Assembly (NCBI GenBank): GCA_902594255.1
Contig: CACJLN010000005.1
Location: 20,639 to 84,638, forward strand
Direction: 5' to 3'
Length of the DNA stretch: 64,000 nucleotides
Source of the DNA: an uncultured Pelagibacteraceae bacterium
Lineage (GTDB): Bacteria; Pseudomonadota; Alphaproteobacteria; Pelagibacterales; Pelagibacteraceae
The stretch's first letter is position 1. Each line of letters opens with the position of its first letter. Below, in pieces: positions 34,560 through 43,198 of the stretch. Both the position numbers and the translations under genes were made by a program. The notes under the pieces were generated by a model. That model saw only the letters and a program-made list of their open reading frames with translations. It searched no databases and was not told the DNA's origin.

Positions 34560-35595
34560 AAATTTTCGTAAAGTTTTTTCTGTCTCTATTTTTCCATGCG
34601 CCTTTGTGATAAGCATCACTTGCAATTAAAGGTAATACGCTGGTTGCCTCTGCAAAGACCATTTGCTCTTTTGTAATATCGACTTTACCCCAGGAACTAG
34701 CTTCTTTCAAAGTTGAACTACTACAAGCACCATCTCTTGAATCTGCAACAGTAATTTGGACTGCATATTTGTGCATTTCAACTTCTTTACCTAAAAGTTC
34801 TGCACATATAACTGTATCCTGAATAAAGTTTTTTGGCACACCACCACCAATCATAAATAAACCCGAACTTTTTGATTTAATCTTTATTTCAGTCAATTCT
34901 CTAAATTCCCTTATCGAGTCTATTGTAATATGTTTTTTAGGGTTTTTTTCTTGATGGATTACTAAACCAAAACCAGCACTAGAATCAGTAAAGGCTGGAC
35001 AAAATATTGGTACATTGTGATCAAAAGCAGTTTCAATCAATGAGTCTTTTTTGATAGAATTTTTTTTAAGATATTTACCCATTTCATGAATAAACTCTCT
35101 TGATGTATAATTTCTAGGATCTAATCCATCAGCAATTTCACAAATCTTTTTATCACAAATTTGTAATTCATCTTCATCAATGTATGTGTCATATATTCTA
35201 TCAATATAATTTTTTCTCAGTTCAGTGTCGTCTTGAAATTGGGAACCTTGATAATGTTTAAATCCTAATGCCTCAAAAAAATCCATATCAATTATTGATG
35301 CTCCAGTTGCAACAATTGCATCTACCATATTGTATTTCACCATATCTCTGTAGATATGCATGCATCCCGCTGCAGAGGTAGAGCCTGCTAATGTTAAAAA
35401 AATTGTACAATCTTTATCTTTTATCATTTGATTATATATTTTAGCGGCATTAGCGGTCTCTCTTGAAACAAAAGACATTTTTTCCATTGAGGCTATAATT
35501 TTTTGTGAGTCAAAGGAAGTTATATCAATGTGTTGGACAGGATTTTTTAAGAAATCTTTTTTACTGTTATGACCAAATTTTTTATCTTCTGACAT
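34552..35595 (-). CDS. Deoxyhypusine-synthase-like aminobutyltransferase
   Basis: This is a member of the deoxyhypusine synthase family, 347 residues. Visible are the NAD/active-site stretches FLTLAGSTSAAGCMHIYRDM and PAFTDSSAGFG, MIGGGVPKNF, and the catalytic lysine Lys304 in EASSWGKVDIT, equivalent to Lys329 of the human enzyme. Bacteria lack eIF5A, so protein modification is unlikely. Bacterial relatives are known to make homospermidine from putrescine or spermidine. It sits between a fold-III basic amino acid decarboxylase and an agmatinase, overlapping both neighbours, so a polyamine role is well supported. The exact product is not. Confidence 0.85.
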   Translation of the reverse strand: MSEDKKFGHNSKKDFLKNPVQHIDITSFDSQKIIASMEKMSFVSRETANAAKIYNQMIKDKDCTIFLTLAGSTSAAGCMHIYRDMVKYNMVDAIVATGASIIDMDFFEALGFKHYQGSQFQDDTELRKNYIDRIYDTYIDEDELQICDKKICEIADGLDPRNYTSREFIHEMGKYLKKNSIKKDSLIETAFDHNVPIFCPAFTDSSAGFGLVIHQEKNPKKHITIDSIREFRELTEIKIKSKSSGLFMIGGGVPKNFIQDTVICAELLGKEVEMHKYAVQITVADSRDGACSSSTLKEASSWGKVDITKEQMVFAEATSVLPLIASDAYHKGAWKNRDRKNFTKIFG

Positions 35596-36779
35596 TAAGC
35601 AACCAATGTAGCTTTATTAACATCTTTATCATAAAGCGTCATAATTGGTTGGTCCTCTACTTCATAAATTTCGTCTGAAAAGAATCCATTAAATTGTGTT
35701 CTAAAAGTTAATCCGTAAGCCCCTAGTTGCCCAAGCTCAATATAATCATTTTCTTTAATATTGTTTGGAAGTAAAAAAGGACCCTTCATATAATCCATAC
35801 TGTCACAAGTAGGACCATAAAAATCAAACGACGTCAATTTTTTGGAAATAATTTTGCTTGAGCTATCTTTAATCATTTTAGATGGAAAAACTATGTTTGG
35901 AGTTCCAGCATCAAAAAGTGTTCCATAGGTTCCATCATTTATATAAAGTTTTTGTTTCTTTTTTAGATTAACTCTCACTATGGTAGATCCACTTTCTGCT
36001 ACTAGGGCTCTTCCAGGCTCACAAATAATTTCTGTCTTATCATTTAATTTTAAATTTTCTAAACTTTTTTTAATTTCATTTAGATAATTATTTAAAGACT
36101 GTGGAATTAAGTCAGGGTATATCGTGGGAAAACCACCGCCAACATTGATATAATCAGGAATAATTTTAGTTTTTTTAATGATATTTCCAATTTCAGTGAT
36201 ACCTTTGTGATAAGAAATAGGATGCATGCACTGAGATCCAACATGGAAACTTAACCCTATTTTTTTCGCGTATTGTTTTACTAATCGTAATAATCCTACC
36301 GCTTCAGAATTTAAGGCTCCAAACTTTTTAGATAAATCTATTTCTGCGTGTTCATTCGATACAGCGACTCTCACAAATAATTCAAGATCTTTAGCGTTAT
36401 TTGTGTTTTTCATAATCTTAATAAGTTCATCTTTAGTATCTAAAGCAAATGTCTTTATCCCATATTTAAAGTATGCTTCGAATATACTGTTTTTACTTTT
36501 TATTGTGTGCATATAAGAACATTTAGCTGAGTGGCTAAATTCTCTTACAGCTTTTATTTCCTCTATTGAAGCTACATCAAATTGTTTTATTCCACTTTCA
36601 ATAAGAGTTTTAATTACTTCTTTATGAGGGTTTGTTTTTACAGCGTATAATATCTCACCTGGGAAATTTTTTTGAAAGTACTTAGAAGCGGAAAGAATAG
36701 AATTCTTTCTTATACAGTAGACTGGTTTGTCAGGTTTCAGTTGAGTTACTAATTCTTCAACCGACTTAAATTTTTGCAT
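35595..36779 (-). CDS. Ornithine/lysine decarboxylase-like, PLP fold III
   Basis: This alanine-racemase-fold decarboxylase has 394 residues. The PLP lysine lies in LYAVKTNPHKEV near residue 48. HVGSQCMHPISYHKGI, NVGGGFPTIYP, CEPGRALVAESGSTIVRV (cited as EPGRALVAESG) and GPTCDSMDYM, with the second-subunit active-site Cys, follow eukaryotic and alphaproteobacterial ornithine decarboxylases. Substrate choice among ornithine, lysine and arginine cannot be fixed from sequence. It is the first gene of the cluster with the DHS-like and agmatinase-like genes, with one-base overlap to the former. Confidence 0.9.
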   Translation of the reverse strand: MQKFKSVEELVTQLKPDKPVYCIRKNSILSASKYFQKNFPGEILYAVKTNPHKEVIKTLIESGIKQFDVASIEEIKAVREFSHSAKCSYMHTIKSKNSIFEAYFKYGIKTFALDTKDELIKIMKNTNNAKDLELFVRVAVSNEHAEIDLSKKFGALNSEAVGLLRLVKQYAKKIGLSFHVGSQCMHPISYHKGITEIGNIIKKTKIIPDYINVGGGFPTIYPDLIPQSLNNYLNEIKKSLENLKLNDKTEIICEPGRALVAESGSTIVRVNLKKKQKLYINDGTYGTLFDAGTPNIVFPSKMIKDSSSKIISKKLTSFDFYGPTCDSMDYMKGPFLLPNNIKENDYIELGQLGAYGLTFRTQFNGFFSDEIYEVEDQPIMTLYDKDVNKATLVA

Positions 36780-36848
36780 TTAAAATGCCCCCTAAAAAAA
36801 ATTTAATAAAAAAAGTCTTTTTATTTAAAAAACTTTAGTAATTTCAGC

Positions 36849-36868
36849 AGTTAATTCATTAGTTAATT
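36849..36868. repeat. 12-base-period direct repeat in the regA / decarboxylase spacer
   Basis: The octamer AGTTAATT occurs twice (36849-36856 and 36861-36868), 12 bases apart start to start, in the 146-base spacer between the two divergent genes. It could be an operator for a dimeric regulator. In DNA this rich in A and T it could also be chance. I see no riboswitch or tRNA in this spacer. Confidence 0.3.
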
Positions 36869-36891
36869 AATGTAAAGCAAATAATGGCCTA

Positions 36892-36923
36892 TTGAATTGT
36901 GGAAAAAAATATCCATATATAAT
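36892..36923 (+). promoter_or_regulatory. Putative leaderless promoter of regA
   Basis: A perfect TATAAT (36918-36923) ends only two bases before the ATG at 36926, and TTGAAT lies at 36892. Overlapping TATATA at 36916 gives 18-base spacing. Initiation at the normal distance would fall on or next to the start codon, giving a leaderless mRNA. No Shine-Dalgarno sequence is present. Confidence 0.5.
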
Positions 36924-36925
36924 CC

Positions 36926-37489
36926 ATGAAAAATGAAGCACCATTACAAAACTTGGCTGATTTCGACAATAAATCCTTACTTATTGTTGATGACGATAAT
37001 CCTTTCAGAGAAAGGTTGGCACGAGCTATGGAAAAGAAGGGTTTTGAGGTTATTCAAGCTGAAGGTGTAAAAAAAGGCATAGATACAGTCAAATCTAAAA
37101 AACCAGGTTTCGCGGTGGTAGATCTTAGGTTGGGAGATGGAAATGGATTAGAGGTAGTTAAAGAAATCCAAAATACCAATTCATCTAGCAGAATTATAAT
37201 GTTAACTGGTTATGGAAATATTCCAACAGCAGTAGCTGCTATTAAAGAAGGGGCGATTGATTATTTAGCAAAACCAGCAGATGCCGACGATGTTGAAAAA
37301 GCTTTGTTAGCCGATCCGTTAAAAAAAGCGGCTCCACCAGAAAATCCAATGTCAGCAGACAGAGTAAAATGGGAGCATATTCACAGAGTGTTTGAATTGT
37401 GCAATAGAAACGTATCCGAAACAGCTAGAAGATTAAAAATGCATAGAAGAACTCTTCAAAGAATTCTTTCAAAAAGATCCCCTAAATAA
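36926..37489 (+). CDS. regA: RegA/ActR/PrrA-type response regulator
   Basis: This is a global redox response regulator of the alphaproteobacterial RegA family, 187 residues. The receiver domain has DDDN acidic residues near 22-25 and the phospho-acceptor Asp66 in AVVDLRLGDGNGL. After a short linker (PPENPMSADRVKWEHI) a Fis-type helix-turn-helix ends NVSETARRLKMHRRTLQRIL. Relatives control respiration, carbon and nitrogen genes together with the sensor RegB. No sensor kinase gene adjoins it here. It converges on bioY with an 8-base overlap. Confidence 0.93.
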   Translation: MKNEAPLQNLADFDNKSLLIVDDDNPFRERLARAMEKKGFEVIQAEGVKKGIDTVKSKKPGFAVVDLRLGDGNGLEVVKEIQNTNSSSRIIMLTGYGNIPTAVAAIKEGAIDYLAKPADADDVEKALLADPLKKAAPPENPMSADRVKWEHIHRVFELCNRNVSETARRLKMHRRTLQRILSKRSPK

Positions 37490-38033
37490 ATTTTCTAAAT
37501 TTTAAAACATACTTGGAAATAACTGTAAGCAAAACAATCTTAAATAATTCTGCTAATAAGAATGGTGTTACTCCTAATTGAAAAATAGGTTTATCCCAAC
37601 CTATTAGAGTTCCTAGCCACAACACCCCTAAGATATAAATTATTGAAACTGCTACTACTAACTTAATAAAAATAATAAAATAATTATCTTTGATTTTAAC
37701 AAACGAAGCTAAAAAACTAGCAAAGATGAATCCTATAAGGTAGCCCATAGTAGGGCCAGTGAAATAAACTAAACCCACACCTCTTTCAGGAGAATTAGAA
37801 AAAACTGGCAATCCTAAAACACCCTCTATTAAATATAATCCAACTGTAGAAATTGCGATTTTGTATCCAAAGCAGACACCTAAAAATAAAACCATAAAGG
37901 TTTGCATTGTCATAGGCACTGGATAAAAAGGTATTTTAATTTTTGCAGAGATTGCGAGCATTACTGAACCAAAAAAAATTACAATTACTGATTTAATTAT
38001 TTGTGTGTGAGTATTTTGCTTTATAAGGTCCAT
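37482..38033 (-). CDS. bioY: Biotin transporter BioY
   Basis: This is the substrate-binding membrane component of an ECF-type biotin transporter, 183 residues and about six membrane segments. Family motifs include IPFYPVPMTMQTFMVLFLG (P-V-P-M-T-M-Q-T), SPERGVGLVYFTGPTMGYLIGF (cited as GPTMGYLIGF) and LGTLIGW. BioM/BioN partners are not nearby; solitary BioY proteins are known to transport biotin. It would let a biotin auxotroph scavenge the vitamin. Confidence 0.94.
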   Translation of the reverse strand: MDLIKQNTHTQIIKSVIVIFFGSVMLAISAKIKIPFYPVPMTMQTFMVLFLGVCFGYKIAISTVGLYLIEGVLGLPVFSNSPERGVGLVYFTGPTMGYLIGFIFASFLASFVKIKDNYFIIFIKLVVAVSIIYILGVLWLGTLIGWDKPIFQLGVTPFLLAELFKIVLLTVISKYVLKFRKFI

Positions 38034-38079
38034 AAAAAATAATACTCTTATTTCAATACATAATCTATATTTATTTATA

Positions 38080-40854
38080 ATGAGTAAAATTCAAAAATCT
38101 GATCATTTTTATCTGATTGATGGCTCAGGTTATATTTTTAGGGCTTATTATGCTTTACCACCTTTAACACGTAAAAGTGATGGACTGCCAACCGGTGCTG
38201 TAAGTGGATTTTGCAGTATGTTATTTAAATTATTAGAAGACTCTAAATCAAATCAAAATAAACAAAAGCCCACACACTTTGCAGTTATTTTTGACTCAGC
38301 AAGAAAAACTTTTAGAAATGAAATTTACCGTGACTATAAAGCGAACCGATCTGAAGCACCAGACGATTTAGCTCCACAATTTGAATACATTAGAAAATCT
38401 GTTTTGGCATTTAATCTACCTTCAGTTGAGCTCGCCAACTATGAAGCAGATGACCTTATTGCAACCTATGTAGACCAAATTTTAAAAAAAGGTGCAAATG
38501 TTACAATTGTATCTTCAGATAAGGATTTAATGCAATTATTCAAAAAAAATGTCCGAATTTATGATCCGATGAAAAATAGATTTATTTCTGATGAAGATGT
38601 ACAAAAAAAGTTTGGAGTAGACTCTTCAAAAGTAATTGATGTTCAGGCTTTAGCTGGAGACAGCAGTGATAATGTTCCCGGTGTGCCTGGTATAGGAGTA
38701 AAAACAGCAGCAGAATTGATAAATAAATATGGAAATTTAGAAACACTTTTAAAATCTGTTAATGAAATTAAGCAGAATAAAAGAAGAGAAACAATTATTG
38801 AGAATAAAGACAAAGCATTAATTAGTAAGAAATTAGTTACTTTAAAAAATGATGCTCCTGTAGACAGATCTTTAACAGAGTTTCAATTAAAGGAAATCGA
38901 TAAAGACAAACTTTATAAATTTTTAAGAGAAATGGAGTTTAATAGATTGTTAAGCTCAGCAATTTCAGCTTATGGTGAACCGAAACTTACCTCAGAAAAA
39001 GATATTGTTAAAACCGACGAAAAACAAAAAGCTATAGATAGAAAAAAATATTATTTAATAACAAATCTTGACGAAATCGACAGCTGGATTAAAGAGGCTG
39101 AGGAAGCAGGAGAAGTGGCTGTAGATACAGAAACCAATTCCCTTGATCCTCATCAAGCAGATCTTATTGGAATTTCACTTAGTTCTAAAATTGGTAAAGC
39201 TTGCTATATTCCTGTAGGGCATAAATCAAAAAAAAATATTGATAAAGATCAAACATTAAAAAAACTTAAACCTTTGCTCGAGGACCCGAGTATAAAAAAA
39301 ATAGGGCAAAATATTAAGTTTGATTTCATTGTGCTATTTAAACACGGTATTGAGATTACATCTATGGAAGATACCATGCTTATGTCGTACGTGTTAGACT
39401 CTGGTAAAAATAGACACAATATGGATACTTTATCCGAAATTCATTTAAATCATAAACCGATAGCATTTAAAGACTTAGTTGGTACTGGAAAAAAAGAAAT
39501 TAATTTTAGTTTTGTTGATTTAGAAAAGGCCAAAGATTATGCAGCAGAAGACGCTGATGTTACTTTTAGATTATATAAAAAATTTAATAAAAGTTTGAAA
39601 GACGAGAAAATGATCAATATTTACGAAACATTTGAAAAACCAATGATAAAAATTTTAGCTGATATGGAAATAGAAGGTATTAAAATTGATAATGATTTTC
39701 TTAAGACTCTGTCTTCGAAATTTGGGAAAAAAATTGAAAAAATTCAACGTGAAGTTTATAAAATATCAAAAAAAGAATTTAATATTGCATCTCCAAAACA
39801 GCTTGGTGAGGTTTTGTATAATGATCTTAAGATTTCAGACTTAAAAAAAACCAAAAAAGGAAGCTTTGCAACTAGTGCATCAGTATTAGAGGATTTAGCT
39901 TTTAAAGGCCATAAGTTTCCACAATTAGTTTTAGATTGGAGGCAAATCTCAAAATTAAAGAATACTTATTCGGACACTCTTCCAGAGCATATTAATCCAA
40001 AAACTAAAAGAATACATACCTCCTTTTTACTGGCAGCGACTACAACAGGAAGACTAGCTTCAAGTGATCCAAATTTACAGAATATTCCCATAAAGTCTGA
40101 GGACGGTAAGGATATTAGGAAAGCATTCATTGCAGAAAAAGGTCTCTCTTTAATTTCAGCAGATTATAATCAAATTGAAATGAGAATTTTAGCTGATTTA
40201 GCTGATGTTAAAGAGTTAAAAAAAGCTTTTAGAAATAACGAAGATATTCATTCTTTAACAGCTAGTCAGATATTTAATATTGGTATCAATAAAGTTAATG
40301 AAGATCAAAGAAGAAAAGCAAAAGCAATAAACTTTGGTATTATTTACGGTATCTCTCAATATGGGTTAGCTAAACAAATAAATGTATCTAACCAAGACGC
40401 TGAGGAATTTTTGAATGCATATTTTGCTAAGTTTCCAGAAATAAAATTATATATGGATAAAACAATCAAATTTTGTAGAAAAAGTGGTTATGTGAATAAT
40501 ATCTTCGGAAGAAAATCTCATTTCATAAATATTAATGACAAAAACTATAATGTTAGAAACTTCCAAGAACGTGCAGCCATAAATGCTCCAATTCAAGGAT
40601 CTGCGTCTGAAATTATGAGATTGGCGATGATCAGGCTTGACAAAAGACTTAAAGAGCAAAAAAATAAAAAAACGAAAATGTTACTTCAAATTCATGATGA
40701 GCTTATTTTTGAAACTTCTAAAGAAGAAGTGAAAAGAATCAGCAAAATTATAATAGAAGAAATGTCAAGCGTAGTTAAAAGCGAACAGCACTCATTTTCA
40801 ATACCATTAACTGTAGATTTGAATATAGGTGATAATTGGGGTGAACTTCATTAA
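38080..40854 (+). CDS. polA: DNA polymerase I
   Basis: This is a three-domain repair and Okazaki-fragment polymerase, 924 residues. The N-terminal 5'-3' exonuclease (about residues 1-290) has LIDGSGYIFRAYYALP and GDSSDNVPGVPGIGVKTA. The 3'-5' exonuclease (about 320-510) keeps its acidic residues in VAVDTETNSLDP, QNIKFDF and YAAEDADVT, so proofreading is probably active. The polymerase domain has DYNQIEMRILA, KAINFGIIYGIS and LQIHDELIFE. It is complete and of normal length. Confidence 0.98.
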   Translation: MSKIQKSDHFYLIDGSGYIFRAYYALPPLTRKSDGLPTGAVSGFCSMLFKLLEDSKSNQNKQKPTHFAVIFDSARKTFRNEIYRDYKANRSEAPDDLAPQFEYIRKSVLAFNLPSVELANYEADDLIATYVDQILKKGANVTIVSSDKDLMQLFKKNVRIYDPMKNRFISDEDVQKKFGVDSSKVIDVQALAGDSSDNVPGVPGIGVKTAAELINKYGNLETLLKSVNEIKQNKRRETIIENKDKALISKKLVTLKNDAPVDRSLTEFQLKEIDKDKLYKFLREMEFNRLLSSAISAYGEPKLTSEKDIVKTDEKQKAIDRKKYYLITNLDEIDSWIKEAEEAGEVAVDTETNSLDPHQADLIGISLSSKIGKACYIPVGHKSKKNIDKDQTLKKLKPLLEDPSIKKIGQNIKFDFIVLFKHGIEITSMEDTMLMSYVLDSGKNRHNMDTLSEIHLNHKPIAFKDLVGTGKKEINFSFVDLEKAKDYAAEDADVTFRLYKKFNKSLKDEKMINIYETFEKPMIKILADMEIEGIKIDNDFLKTLSSKFGKKIEKIQREVYKISKKEFNIASPKQLGEVLYNDLKISDLKKTKKGSFATSASVLEDLAFKGHKFPQLVLDWRQISKLKNTYSDTLPEHINPKTKRIHTSFLLAATTTGRLASSDPNLQNIPIKSEDGKDIRKAFIAEKGLSLISADYNQIEMRILADLADVKELKKAFRNNEDIHSLTASQIFNIGINKVNEDQRRKAKAINFGIIYGISQYGLAKQINVSNQDAEEFLNAYFAKFPEIKLYMDKTIKFCRKSGYVNNIFGRKSHFININDKNYNVRNFQERAAINAPIQGSASEIMRLAMIRLDKRLKEQKNKKTKMLLQIHDELIFETSKEEVKRISKIIIEEMSSVVKSEQHSFSIPLTVDLNIGDNWGELH

Positions 40855-40864
40855 TTAAATTTGA

Positions 40865-40899
40865 TTGCCCAAATTAGAACAATTTAGTATTTTTATAAT
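40865..40899 (+). promoter_or_regulatory. Putative promoter of chvI
   Basis: TATAAT (40894-40899) ends five bases before the chvI ATG. An alternative reading is TTGCCC (40865-40870), 17 bases, then TATTTT (40888-40893). Either start point lies at or within a few bases of the ATG, so the mRNA would be leaderless or nearly so. No Shine-Dalgarno sequence is visible. Confidence 0.42.
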
Positions 40900-40904
40900 G
40901 CGCT

Positions 40905-41612
40905 ATGCATAAACAAGTAATCGCATTAATAGATGATGATCGTAATATTTTGACAAGTTTAAGTATTGCGTTGGAGAAAGAAGGATTTAAAGTTCAGACA
41001 TATATCGATGGTGAAAGTGCGCTAATAGGTCTAACAAGAACACCCCCTGATCTTGCAATAGTCGATATTAAGATGCCTAAAATGGATGGTGAAGAGTTAC
41101 TAAAAAAATTAAGAAAAAAAACCTCTTTACCAGTAATTTTCCTAACATCCAAGGATGACGAAATTGATGAGTTGCTTGGATTAAAATTGGGTGCTGATGA
41201 TTTTGTAAAAAAATCAGGAGGTTTTTCTATTAAAGTGCTCATTGAGAGAATAAGAGTTCAACTTAGAAAAAAAGATTCTAAAGACTCTATTGAAGAAAAT
41301 AAAAGTATTATATCTCATGGAAAACTAAAGTTGGACCCATCCCAACTTGAATGTGAATGGGATGGTAAACAGTTACCAGATAAATTAACAACCACTGAAT
41401 TTTTGTTAGTTAAAGAATTGGCTAAAAGACCTGGAATTATCAAAGAGAGAGGACAATTGATGGACATAGCCTATAGGGAAGATACAGATATTGAAGATAG
41501 AACAATAGATAGTCACGTAAAAAGAATTAGAAAAAAATTTAAAAAGGTTGATCCTGAATTTTCAGCTATTGAAACAAGATATGGGAGTGGTTATAGGTGG
41601 AATGTTAGCTGA
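40905..41612 (+). CDS. chvI: ChvI-type response regulator (OmpR family)
   Basis: This is a two-component regulator of 235 residues. The receiver domain has IDDDRNI and the phospho-acceptor Asp54 in AIVDIKMPKMDGEE. A C-terminal winged helix (about residues 128-235) ends RTIDSHVKRIRKKF and ETRYGSGYRW. The identification as ChvI rests on similarity in the N-terminal half plus pairing with a ChvG-like kinase beside ahcY. In rhizobia ChvI controls envelope and acid-response genes. It overlaps chvG by one base. Confidence 0.9.
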   Translation: MHKQVIALIDDDRNILTSLSIALEKEGFKVQTYIDGESALIGLTRTPPDLAIVDIKMPKMDGEELLKKLRKKTSLPVIFLTSKDDEIDELLGLKLGADDFVKKSGGFSIKVLIERIRVQLRKKDSKDSIEENKSIISHGKLKLDPSQLECEWDGKQLPDKLTTTEFLLVKELAKRPGIIKERGQLMDIAYREDTDIEDRTIDSHVKRIRKKFKKVDPEFSAIETRYGSGYRWNVS

Positions 41613-43153
41613 TGTTCAACAAAATACTTAAAGATTTATCTATTCTAAAAAAATTTCTATTTATTAATTTAATTTTTTTTACAATTATTGGATTATTTAC
41701 ATTTATTTATATAAAAAATGTGCAACCAAACCTGATAAAAAAAAAATCTTCTAATCACATTGAGGTGATTAATAATACAATTAGTAATTTAACAAGACTA
41801 AATGTTAACTTTGTTGAGGAGGATATTAGACGATTTTTATTGTCTACAAGATTTTTATTTCAGAATCTTGATAGAGTAATATTCTTTGATAATAATTTAA
41901 ATTTAGTCGGTGACACAGATACATTAGATCTGGATCCTAGATCATTTTCTTCAAGACTTGATATTATAGAATTAGAAACTTTAAACGAGAAGAAATCAAA
42001 AGAAATAGTAGAAAAGAAAAATATTGATATTGGAAAAAAAAAAACAGTTTCTTTAAATGAGGTATTGTTAAATTATTCTACTTCAAAGGATTTTGGGATT
42101 CCATTTACATTCACTCAAGAAGAATTTAATAAATTCAAATTAACTACCATCAAAAATGTAATGCAAAATGGTAAAAATATTGGTTATTTAGCTATAAGCG
42201 AAAATGCTAATGATATAAAAGCGGCGATTGATGAGAGAAAAACTTTTATCATTAGAACTGCAATTGCTGTAGGTATAGTGATATTAATTTTTTCTTTTGT
42301 TTTGAATAGATATTTTTTAAAACCAATTAAAAATCTAGTTAGTTATACAAAAACAATTAAAGATAAAAAACAAAAAACAACAAATATAGACAACTTAAAA
42401 CTGAGAAATGATGAGCTTGGTTTATTGTCTAGTTCTTTAGATGACATGACGCTTGAACTGCAAAAAAGAATAAGACATGCTGAAAATTTTTCTACTGATC
42501 TGGTCCATGAAATAAGAAATCCACTTGCTTCTTTAAAAAGTGCCTCAGAAATTCTACATGACACAAATGACATTACACAAAGGATTAAATTGATCGATAT
42601 ATTAAGTCATGACGTTCAAAGAATTGAAAGATTAATTACTGATTACTCTCAAATGCTAAAGGATGAAGTTGCCTTGAGTAAGGAGAATATTAAAAAAATA
42701 GATATTGAACCGATTATTAAATCTGTTGTTGATGATTTTAATAATCTTTACAAATTAAAGAGAGGAATAAAAATTTTTTATGAAAATGACCAAAAAAAAG
42801 AATATTTTATTAATGGAATTGAGAATAGAATTGAGCAAATGATAGCAAATCTTTTGGATAATGCAGTATCTTTTAGTGAGGATAACAAAGAAGTTTTGGT
42901 AAAAATATTTAAATCAGATAAAGATAATGTGATTGTAAATGTCCTAGATGAAGGTAAAGGTTTTATAGAAAAAGATACAAAAAAGATATTCAATAGATTT
43001 TATAGTAATAGGCCTGATAAATTTGGACAACACTCTGGATTAGGTTTGAATATAGTAAAAAATTTAGTGGATTTACATAATGCTACAATTAAAGCTTCCA
43101 ATAGAACTGACCAAAAAGGAGCTAAAATTGAAATAGAGTTCCCTCAAGTTTAA
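41612..43153 (+). CDS. chvG: ChvG-type sensor histidine kinase
   Basis: This is a membrane sensor kinase of 513 residues. Membrane segments are at about residues 16-36 and 212-232, flanking a periplasmic sensor of roughly 175 residues (QNLDRVIFFDNNLNLVGDT). HAMP and HisKA follow, with the phospho-His at 299 in DLVHEIRNPLASLKSA, then a HATPase domain with ANLLDNAVSFS, DEGKGF and HSGLGLNIVKNLV. It is coupled to chvI. The hprK and PTS genes that follow it in many alphaproteobacteria are missing. Confidence 0.9.
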   Translation: MFNKILKDLSILKKFLFINLIFFTIIGLFTFIYIKNVQPNLIKKKSSNHIEVINNTISNLTRLNVNFVEEDIRRFLLSTRFLFQNLDRVIFFDNNLNLVGDTDTLDLDPRSFSSRLDIIELETLNEKKSKEIVEKKNIDIGKKKTVSLNEVLLNYSTSKDFGIPFTFTQEEFNKFKLTTIKNVMQNGKNIGYLAISENANDIKAAIDERKTFIIRTAIAVGIVILIFSFVLNRYFLKPIKNLVSYTKTIKDKKQKTTNIDNLKLRNDELGLLSSSLDDMTLELQKRIRHAENFSTDLVHEIRNPLASLKSASEILHDTNDITQRIKLIDILSHDVQRIERLITDYSQMLKDEVALSKENIKKIDIEPIIKSVVDDFNNLYKLKRGIKIFYENDQKKEYFINGIENRIEQMIANLLDNAVSFSEDNKEVLVKIFKSDKDNVIVNVLDEGKGFIEKDTKKIFNRFYSNRPDKFGQHSGLGLNIVKNLVDLHNATIKASNRTDQKGAKIEIEFPQV

Positions 43154-43198
43154 AGAGTTCTATTGATTAATTAATTCTTTATTGTTAGAAGAACGTTC

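Noticed and set aside
36780-36925. speF-type leader RNA before the decarboxylase
   Set aside because: The known alphaproteobacterial leader is several hundred bases long, and this spacer is 146 bases without matching structure.
43154-43198. SAH riboswitch before ahcY
   Set aside because: The spacer is only 45 bases, AT-rich, and has no hairpin of the SAH aptamer type.
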